From the NCBI GenBank assembly GCA_017463375.1, contig JAFTPG010000026.1, positions 1 through 63,886 of the forward strand: a stretch of DNA of 63,886 bases. The letters run 5' to 3'. This DNA comes from Ruminococcus sp. (GTDB lineage Bacteria > Bacillota > Clostridia > Oscillospirales > Ruminococcaceae). The position numbers and the translations under genes were made by a program. Positions 1 through 6,025 of the stretch are shown here, one piece after another. Under the pieces are notes generated by a model. The model had not been told where the DNA came from, ran no database searches, and saw only the letters and a program-made list of their open reading frames with translations. Every line of letters starts with the position of its first letter. The stretch's first letter is position 1.

Positions 1-870
1 GCAGGCAGACTTGCTCAGGTCGAGGGAGAAATATCGGTTCTCTCTGCTGATGTCTCAGCCTACGAGAACGGTCAGCTGTCGGGAGATACAGCAGTTTCCA
101 TCGACGCTCTCAGCGACGACGTGGAAGCAAAGCAGCGCATTCTCGAGGATCTGGTTATAGCTCTCGAAAAGACCAAAAAGGAAAACGGTGTAAGCGAGAA
201 AATAGCAAATCTCGACCTCGAGGCTAAAAAAGCTGAAATCGAAAAGCAGAAAGCAAAGGTCGAGAAACTCAAAAAGAACTGCGAGACAACTGAAATCAAA
301 TCGAAATACAGCGGAGTCGTGACGGCGATCAACATCAAGCCCGGAGAAATGACTGTTCCCGATACTCCTCTTGCGGTGATTGATATTTCCGCCGAGGGCT
401 ATAAGGTGAGAGTTTCCGTTGACGGCGAAAAGGCAAATCAGGTCAAGGAGGGAGTCTCCGCCGAGGTTGTCAACAACTGGGGCGGCGATGTCACAGCTGT
501 TCTCTGCGACATCAAAAACGATACCGTAAGCGGCTCTGATAACAGAATCCTCGAGTTCGACGTTACGGGCAACGTTGACTCGGGAACATACCTCGACCTC
601 TCTATTCCGCTCAGCAGCGGCGAATATCAGGTAATAGTCCCCAAGAGTGCGGTCTATGAGGACAAGAACGGTAAATTCGTGCTGATAGTCAAATCGAAAA
701 GCTCTCCGCTGGGCAACCGTTATTTTGCGGAAAGAATCAGCGTTGATGTTATTGTTTCCGATGAGACATCGTGCGCTGTTTCCGCAGGAGAGCTGAATGC
801 AGGCGATTATGTAATCACTGCGGCAAGCAAGCCTGTCTCTCCCGGAGATCAGGTTCGCATGAAGGACTGA
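1..870 (+). CDS. HlyD/MFP-family efflux periplasmic adaptor subunit (5' end cut off)
   Basis: The gene is open from base 1, so the N-terminus and any membrane anchor lie outside the window; 289 codons and a TGA are visible. The first part is a charged coiled-coil segment rich in K, E and A (roughly visible residues 35-95). It is followed by a lipoyl/barrel-sandwich stretch (SGVVTAINIKPGEMT) and a beta-barrel with the repeated feature VPKSAVYEDKNGKFVL typical of membrane-fusion adaptors. Such proteins bridge an ABC transporter (MacB type) or RND pump to the outside. The next gene, 11 nt downstream, has a MacB-like extracytoplasmic domain, which supports a MacAB-like export system. The transported substrate cannot be told. 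I am confident of the family, not of the partner. Confidence 0.85.
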   Translation, partial: AGRLAQVEGEISVLSADVSAYENGQLSGDTAVSIDALSDDVEAKQRILEDLVIALEKTKKENGVSEKIANLDLEAKKAEIEKQKAKVEKLKKNCETTEIKSKYSGVVTAINIKPGEMTVPDTPLAVIDISAEGYKVRVSVDGEKANQVKEGVSAEVVNNWGGDVTAVLCDIKNDTVSGSDNRILEFDVTGNVDSGTYLDLSIPLSSGEYQVIVPKSAVYEDKNGKFVLIVKSKSSPLGNRYFAERISVDVIVSDETSCAVSAGELNAGDYVITAASKPVSPGDQVRMKD

Positions 871-881
871 CGGGTGATGCT

Positions 882-2012
882 ATGAAATTAAAATTCACGA
901 AAAGGAGAATTGCCGCCGCCGCTTTGAATATAATGTCATTGGCAGGATTTATGGTTCTGACGCAGATAGGCTCGTCTCAGGCAGAGTCGCAGCAGTACAA
1001 CTATGCAGCCGAACGCTGGGAAAACGGCGACGAAAGTGACTCCTACGCCCAGATAAGCTGCTTTTTCCCCGAATCGGCAGACTTCACAACGGATTCCGTA
1101 GGCTCGGCAAGAGCCGGCGTGCTGAATGCTCTGAAAACCGTGTCGATGGCTCCCGAGGAGGGACAGAAGCTCTGCCCCGACGCCTACAGCGCAGAGGTCG
1201 GTCAGGCAACCGTCAAGGGCGATATCACCGGACGCTCCGAAGCTGAGATTACTGCTGTGGGCGGAGATTTCTTCCTGATACATAACTTCACTCTGCTCGA
1301 CGGAGCTTTCTTCTCCGACGAAGATGTCATGCAGGACGGAGCCGTCATCGACAGGAGTCTTGCGTGGGCGCTCTACGGTTCGCACGAGGTCTCGGGAATG
1401 AAGCTTACTATAAATGGTGTGCAGTTCTACATTTCCGGAGTCATTGAGACTCCGCAGACCGATGAGGAGCAGCAGTGCGCCGGAGAGCTTCCCCGTGCCT
1501 ATATCTCCTACGACGGAGCCACGGCAATTGCAGCGGAAGCTTCTGCCGATACAGGATCTGCTCAGGAGAGATTCAACAGCGTCACCTGCTATGAAATTCT
1601 CATGCCCGACCCCGTCGAGAGCTATGCTTTTCAGTCAATAGAGGTCTATATGGAGAGCCTTGACTGCGGAGCTGCGGTCATTCAGAACAGCGGTCGCTTT
1701 GAAGTGTTCAAGCGGCTCGGAGCAATAAAGAATATCTCCGATACAGCCGTTCAAGACAGCGGAATCGTATATCCATGGTGGGAAAACGCTTCGAGAATTA
1801 CCGAGTTCCGCCTGTCGTTCATCTGCCTCGGAGCCGCACTTTGCCTAGCAGTTCCGACTGTAACTGTGCTGTGGCTGATTGTCAGGGGATACAGGGCTCT
1901 GAAACGAAATAAAAAAAGATTCCTCAGAGCTGCTCTGAATCTGCTGAAAAAAGGCTGCTCCCTTGTAAAATCTAAAATCAGCTGTCTTAAAATAAAACCG
2001 ACATCCAGGTAA
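882..2012 (+). CDS. MacB-periplasmic-core-like membrane protein lacking the full FtsX module
   Basis: 376 residues from ATG 882, the first plausible start after the upstream stop; a longer in-frame reading would overlap the adaptor gene by 100 bases. One N-terminal membrane segment (about residues 10-28) is followed by a roughly 280-residue extracytoplasmic domain. This domain has the features of MacB periplasmic core domains: GDITGRSEAEITAVGGDFF, then LLDGAFFSDED, then GAVIDRSLAWALYG. A second hydrophobic helix lies near residues 320-343, ending in a basic cytoplasmic tail. MacB/FtsX permeases normally have three helices after this domain; only one is present here, so this is not a complete permease. 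It is probably an accessory subunit of the exporter made with the upstream adaptor. The family call is by recognition; the role is inferred. Confidence 0.6.
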   Translation: MKLKFTKRRIAAAALNIMSLAGFMVLTQIGSSQAESQQYNYAAERWENGDESDSYAQISCFFPESADFTTDSVGSARAGVLNALKTVSMAPEEGQKLCPDAYSAEVGQATVKGDITGRSEAEITAVGGDFFLIHNFTLLDGAFFSDEDVMQDGAVIDRSLAWALYGSHEVSGMKLTINGVQFYISGVIETPQTDEEQQCAGELPRAYISYDGATAIAAEASADTGSAQERFNSVTCYEILMPDPVESYAFQSIEVYMESLDCGAAVIQNSGRFEVFKRLGAIKNISDTAVQDSGIVYPWWENASRITEFRLSFICLGAALCLAVPTVTVLWLIVRGYRALKRNKKRFLRAALNLLKKGCSLVKSKISCLKIKPTSR

Positions 2013-2031
2013 CATATACCTCCTTTTATAG

Positions 2032-2071
2032 AAAATCCGTCCCCGTTCCCATGAACAGGGACGGATTTTTG
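2032..2071 (+). terminator. Intrinsic terminator after the MacB-like gene
   Basis: The arms AATCCGTCCC and GGGACGGATT pair perfectly around a short loop and are followed directly by a T run. It closes the adaptor/MacB-like operon. Confidence 0.9.
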
Positions 2072-2072
2072 T

Positions 2073-2274
2073 GGGGAGCGTCTAACATTCTATTGAGGGA
2101 GACCCTTTTGAAAAAGGGTCCTCCCTCAAACTCCCTCCCTAAAACTTCCAATTAAATTTTTCAGACAGGGGCATACCCCTGTCTGAAAAATTTGACTAAA
2201 AGTCTTTGGAAAGGGGTCTGGGGAAGAACCTTTCTTCAGAAAGGTTTTCCCCGGTAGGCTGTTAAACACTCCCC
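2073..2274. repeat. Interspersed palindromic element, family A, short copy
   Basis: About 200 bases that start GGGGAGCGTCTAACA and end with its near reverse complement (two mismatches in 15). Inside are three further hairpins: GACCCTTTT/AAAAGGGTC, a long stem around ACAGGGGCATACCCCTGT with AAATTTTT arms, and AACCTTTCTTCAGAAAGGTT. The same ordered blocks recur in opposite orientation at 52088-52457. No reading frame is conserved between the copies, so it looks like a non-coding MITE-like or REP-like repeat. It fills most of the gap between the two operons. Confidence 0.75.
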
Positions 2275-2299
2275 GTGAAAAATAATTCTCTGAAATTTG

Positions 2300-2328
2300 T
2301 TGACATTTAATGCGATATGCGGTAGAAT
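2300..2328 (+). promoter_or_regulatory. Sigma-A type promoter for the 2369 gene
   Basis: TTGACA at 2300-2305, 17-base spacer, TAGAAT at 2323-2328. It sits 40 bases before the start codon and just after the family A repeat. Confidence 0.85.
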
Positions 2329-2368
2329 TAGGGTATATGAATAATAAGTGAATTCGGGGAGGCTTATC

Positions 2369-2827
2369 ATGGAGAACAACAACAATCAGAATGAGATACA
2401 GAATGTTAACAATGGTCAGAATGGCTGGACTAATGCAAATCAGAACATGAATCCGAACGGGGGATATCAGAACGGGAATTACAACGGCGGATATCAGAAC
2501 AATCCCTATAATAACGGGAACTATCAGGGAAATTATCAGAATATGAATAATAACAATAATAATCAGGGAAGCGGAGGCTTCGGAATAGCGTCCATGGTGC
2601 TGGGAATTATTGCGCTGGTACTTTGGTGCATGATTTATATTTCCATCCCGTGCGCAGTTATAGGTCTGGTTCTGGGATTGGCAGGTCTTTTTTCAAAGAA
2701 AGCCAAAGGAATGGCTCTCACAGGCGTTATTACAAGTCTTATTGCGATAATGCTGATTATCTTTTCGTATATTTTCGCTGACGATATGTCGTACGGAATG
2801 TTGGATTATCTGGAACACATATTATAA
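2369..2827 (+). CDS. DUF4190-like membrane protein with Asn/Gly/Tyr-rich N-terminus
   Basis: 152 residues. ATG 2369 is chosen over the in-frame GTG at 2348 because GGGGAGG lies 6 bases before it. The first 70 residues are low complexity, dominated by N, Q, G and Y with repeated GGYQN and NYQ motifs. They are followed by GGFGIASMVLGIIALV and a second hydrophobic helix around residues 115-138. Two glycine-rich helices after a disordered cytoplasmic tail is the DUF4190 layout; the family has no defined biochemical role. The gene is three bases upstream of a DUF2752 gene, a pairing that makes a common membrane function likely. The tail resembles prion-like low-complexity sequence. Confidence 0.75.
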   Translation: MENNNNQNEIQNVNNGQNGWTNANQNMNPNGGYQNGNYNGGYQNNPYNNGNYQGNYQNMNNNNNNQGSGGFGIASMVLGIIALVLWCMIYISIPCAVIGLVLGLAGLFSKKAKGMALTGVITSLIAIMLIIFSYIFADDMSYGMLDYLEHIL

Positions 2828-2829
2828 TA

Positions 2830-3216
2830 ATGAAAAGCCTCAATATAAAAAGAGCAGCCGTAATTTCCATTTTACCGGTTATTACGGCTGTGCTGTTTAT
2901 GACAAGGGAGCTGTGGACTGCTCTTGCGGAGAGATTTCCGGAATGCGTGTTCTATATATCGACGGGATATTATTGTCCTGCGTGCGGAAATACACGGAGC
3001 GTTCTTGCGCTGCTGAGAGGAGATCTGCTTTCTGCGCTGAGTTATAATATAACTCCTCCGCTGCTCCTGCTGGGAGCGCTTCTGCTTTATGCGGAGCTTC
3101 TGTGCAGTGTTTTCGGCAGAAGTATCCGGCTTCTTCCGAGAAAAGGAGCGTTCTGGATCGTTTTCGGCGTGTGCATGCTTGCGTATTACATAATCAGGAA
3201 TTTTGCGTTTGTATGA
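2830..3216 (+). CDS. DUF2752 domain membrane protein
   Basis: 128 residues, ATG two bases after the preceding stop, so translation is probably coupled. Three hydrophobic segments lie near residues 10-25, 70-92 and 106-124. Between the first two is STGYYCPACGNTRSV, the C-P-x-C-G-x-T-R signature that defines DUF2752. The paired cysteines suggest a metal or redox site close to the membrane, but no function is established for the family. It forms a two-gene operon with the DUF4190-like gene. Confidence 0.85.
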   Translation: MKSLNIKRAAVISILPVITAVLFMTRELWTALAERFPECVFYISTGYYCPACGNTRSVLALLRGDLLSALSYNITPPLLLLGALLLYAELLCSVFGRSIRLLPRKGAFWIVFGVCMLAYYIIRNFAFV

Positions 3217-3227
3217 TATAAAAGTTA

Positions 3228-3254
3228 AGGGACTGTCTGAGCAGTCCCTATATT
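3228..3254. terminator. Hairpin between convergent genes
   Basis: AGGGACTG/CAGTCCCT stem with a 6-base loop between the DUF2752 gene and the convergent ABC permease gene. The flanking T/A tract is mixed, so it is a moderate terminator candidate for either strand. Confidence 0.55.
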
Positions 3255-3260
3255 TATGCA

Positions 3261-4583
3261 TTATTTAGTGTTCCTTTTAAACCTTGCCTTCTGACCGAAA
3301 TTGAGAGAAATAGTGAAAATCTTATCCGATTTGAACAGCTTCAGAGCGAAGAACATGCAGAGCAGGAATACTACAGCCTGATAAGCCAGACCTCCGAAGA
3401 AAACAGCGGTATTTCCGAACATGAGATTAGACATCGCCGAGAAAGTGTGAGTGAAGGGGATAGCATAGACGATGACTCTGAAAATCATGGGGAGCGAATT
3501 GATATCAGCGAGCATGGAGATCAGATACGGAACCATTGCAAGCATGAGAATCGGCATGGTCATGTTCTGCGAGGATTTTATATCGTTCGCCATAGCTCCG
3601 AGGATAAGCGATACGGACAGGCAGATCATGATCGTCAGGAAGAGCTGCAATCCGATGAAGATGTAATCGACCGCACCGAGAGTGAGACCGAGCTGCTCGA
3701 GAGCTGCGTCAACAGAGATGAACTGTCCTGCAGCCGTAGCATTCATCTCCTCTGTAACCGAGTCTGTGGCTCCCGAAACGAAGAACGAGAAGCCGAACAT
3801 ATAAACTGCGGCGTTGATAAGAGCTACTGCGGCAGCCGCAAGCATTTTAGCTGCGATAACAGCAGTTCTGGAGACGGGAGCTGAAAGAAGAGTTTCAAGC
3901 GTTTTGTCAATTTTCTCGTTGGATATTGTGCTGATGAGCATCTGAGAGGTCATCATGATCAGAACAAAAACGACAATAGGAAGTATCATGTTCTGCATCA
4001 TAACATCGTTCATAACGTCGTCAATAGATATAGCGGCAGAATTGTCTGCAACAACGGTCTGTTCTGAGATCACAAGCGGATTATCCATAAGAGCAAGCTG
4101 ATTCTCGCTGATACCGGCTTCTATAGCGAGAATATTTGTCAGTCTGTCCTCGATGAGCGCAAGAGCGCCGCTGTTGTCGTTGGAGATATTGGACATTGTT
4201 GCTGCTGAGTCCATGGCGGAGATACTGATAAGCTGACCGCTTGTTCCTCCGGTAAGAAGCGTATCGGAGAAGCCCTCGGGGATGATCACGAGACTGGGGA
4301 TGTCGTTTTCTTCAAGAATTGCGGAGTAGTCGTCGCCCTCTGCCTGACAGAGCTTAACCGAAGCTCCGCTTGCTTCAAGCTCGTTCAGGAGAGTATGAGT
4401 AAGCTCGGTATCGTCACGGTCGCAGATATTAATTGAATAGGACTCCGAAACAGCCTCGCCGATAGTGGATTCCATCATATTTCCCACGAACATGAGGATT
4501 ATCATCGTAACGGCAAGACCGAGAATCATCTGCTTATTGATAAGCTCGGAGAGCTCTTTTTTCAGGAGATTAATGAACTTCAT
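3261..4583 (-). CDS. ABC-2 type transporter permease (NatB/YhaP-like)
   Basis: 440 residues starting MKFINLLKKELSE at 4583, overlapping the ATPase gene by 14 bases; an in-frame ATG 11 codons earlier lies deeper in that gene. Topology is that of ABC-2 exporters with an inserted outer domain. One helix near residues 20-38 is followed by about 160 residues outside, then five helices from about residue 200 on, among them QNMILPIVVFVLIMMTSQML. The subunit pairs with the ATP-binding protein encoded just upstream to export an unknown substrate; NatAB of Bacillus extrudes sodium. Probably translationally coupled through the overlap. Confidence 0.85.
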   Translation of the reverse strand: MKFINLLKKELSELINKQMILGLAVTMIILMFVGNMMESTIGEAVSESYSINICDRDDTELTHTLLNELEASGASVKLCQAEGDDYSAILEENDIPSLVIIPEGFSDTLLTGGTSGQLISISAMDSAATMSNISNDNSGALALIEDRLTNILAIEAGISENQLALMDNPLVISEQTVVADNSAAISIDDVMNDVMMQNMILPIVVFVLIMMTSQMLISTISNEKIDKTLETLLSAPVSRTAVIAAKMLAAAAVALINAAVYMFGFSFFVSGATDSVTEEMNATAAGQFISVDAALEQLGLTLGAVDYIFIGLQLFLTIMICLSVSLILGAMANDIKSSQNMTMPILMLAMVPYLISMLADINSLPMIFRVIVYAIPFTHTFSAMSNLMFGNTAVFFGGLAYQAVVFLLCMFFALKLFKSDKIFTISLNFGQKARFKRNTK

Positions 4584-5310
4584 TTTCGAGCACCACCCTT
4601 TCAAAAACTTCCTCAAGATTAGCGGCGCTGTAACGCTGTTTCAGCTCAGCAGTTTCGCCTGTGACCATAAGATGTCCATTTGAGATGATTCCCACACGGT
4701 CGGAAACGAACTCGATTTCGAGCATATTGTGTGAGGACAGCAGGAACGAGGTTCCCTCCTCACGGGCGAGACTTTTGATCATCTTTCTGATCTCGATAGC
4801 ATTTAAAACATCCAGACCGCTGGTAGGCTCGTCGAGAATCGCAAGCTTAGGACGGGGCATAACGGCTCTTGCAAGGAGGAGCTTTCTTATCATGCCTCGG
4901 CTGTAGCTTCCGATTTTGTCTCTGAGACGGTCGCCCAGACCGCAGATCTCGCAGGCTCTTTTAACATAGCTGTCCGCCGTCGTTTTGTCGGAGGTGAAAA
5001 GACCTGCCATGAATTTCAGATAAGCCATACCCGTCATTGTTTTGTATGCGCCTGCCTCATCGGGGAGATAGGTGATGCACTGACGAACCTTGTCGGGAGC
5101 GTTCACAACGCTGTGACCAGCTACAACTGCGTCGCCTGAGGTTGGAGTAAGAAGCGTGGATATCATGCGGATAGTAGTTGTTTTTCCTGCGCCGTTCGGA
5201 CCGATAAGCGCAAAGATTTCCCCTTTGCCGATGTCGAATGAGACCTTGTCGGCGGCGAGTACCTTTGAGTACTGCTTTGACAGCTCTCTGACTTCGAGAA
5301 TTTTTTCCAT
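4570..5310 (-). CDS. ABC transporter ATP-binding protein (NatA-like)
   Basis: 246 residues from MEKILEVRELSKQY; this ATG (5310) has GAGAGGGG upstream, better than the ATG six codons earlier. Walker A is GPNGAGKTT (about residues 37-45), the Q-loop region reads TYLPDEAGAY, the signature is the variant SYSRGM, Walker B is LAILDEPTSGLD and the switch histidine is in LLSSHNM. It energises the ABC-2 permease encoded next. No sensor gene is adjacent, so regulation is unknown beyond the promoter at 5452-5480. Confidence 0.93.
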   Translation of the reverse strand: MEKILEVRELSKQYSKVLAADKVSFDIGKGEIFALIGPNGAGKTTTIRMISTLLTPTSGDAVVAGHSVVNAPDKVRQCITYLPDEAGAYKTMTGMAYLKFMAGLFTSDKTTADSYVKRACEICGLGDRLRDKIGSYSRGMIRKLLLARAVMPRPKLAILDEPTSGLDVLNAIEIRKMIKSLAREEGTSFLLSSHNMLEIEFVSDRVGIISNGHLMVTGETAELKQRYSAANLEEVFERVVLENEVH

Positions 5311-5451
5311 AGGATTAACCCCTCTCATTTCAGGATCATATTGCTCCGGGAGCTGATTGATTCTCAGTGAAAGTTTCAGCCGGACAATATATCTTCTCTG
5401 CGAATAAAGTACAGCCGTTAAGTGAATAACGATAATACTTTTACAAACGAA

Positions 5452-5480
5452 ATTGTATCATAATATTGCTGCGCTGTCAA
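5452..5480 (-). promoter_or_regulatory. Promoter for the ABC exporter operon
   Basis: On the minus strand, TTGACA (complement of 5475-5480), 17-base spacer, TACAAT (complement of 5452-5457), about 140 bases before the ATPase start. Confidence 0.8.
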
Positions 5481-5668
5481 TAAGAGGATATGTCGTTTCC
5501 TGTTTTTACAGGAATTTTCTTACGTCGTTATGCACAAAAAGGGATGTTGAAAGATAGTGAAAGGGGAGAATCTGCCGTCATAATCAATAAAAAACTTGTG
5601 GAATCTTACCATATATTGACATGACGAAAACCAAATTTATTATATTAAACAGAGAATCCTCGGAGTTC

Positions 5669-5697
5669 TTGACAATTTCAAATAAATTTGCTATACT
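5669..5697 (+). promoter_or_regulatory. Promoter for the carbohydrate-uptake operon
   Basis: TTGACA at 5669-5674, 17-base spacer, TATACT at 5692-5697. It is the only strong promoter seen before the eight-gene operon. Confidence 0.85.
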
Positions 5698-5703
5698 TAT
5701 TTA

Positions 5704-6025
5704 GTAAGATTTATGCAGTTTAGTGAAATTGCATAATGCGTCTGGTTCGCCTTGACCGCAGACAGCCTGAGGCAGTGTTGGCAGTCCGGTATTTCCGGCG
5801 GATCGGATCAGAGAACGTGAGGCATAGGCAGCCAAAGTTTCGGATTACAATTTAATATGTATATTTCCTGCGTGCGTAAAAGCTCCTCCCCCTTCTCTCT
5901 CAAAACGGAGCACCCATGCGGGAGGGGATTTTATTGTATTTTTCAGGGGCTTGCTGCACCTGTGAGGATTGTTATATCTTTTGCATACTTTAACCTGATA
6001 AAGCGTGCGGAAAGGCGGAGATTCA
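5704..6025 (+). other. Long, possibly structured 5' leader of the carbohydrate-uptake operon
   Basis: About 320 transcribed bases precede the first gene. Visible stems include GCAGTTT/AAATTGC (5715-5732), GTCTG/CAGAC (5741-5764) and CCGG/CCGG around 5790. A C-rich/G-rich pair (CTCCTCCC near 5882 with GGGAGGGG near 5920) is followed by ATTTTATTGTATTTTT, which could act as a terminator. No riboswitch or known small-RNA family is recognised by eye. The gap 5311-5668 before it holds only the two divergent promoters and AT-rich sequence. Confidence 0.45.

Noticed and set aside
2420..2570. Short repeats (CAGAAYGGG-like units) that might look like a CRISPR or tandem repeat array
   Set aside because: They are codon repeats within the Asn/Gly/Tyr-rich coding region, are irregular and have no spacers.
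5704..5935. Leader as 6S RNA, SRP RNA, tmRNA or a known riboswitch
   Set aside because: None of the conserved core motifs of these RNAs was found by eye, so it is kept only as an unassigned structured leader.
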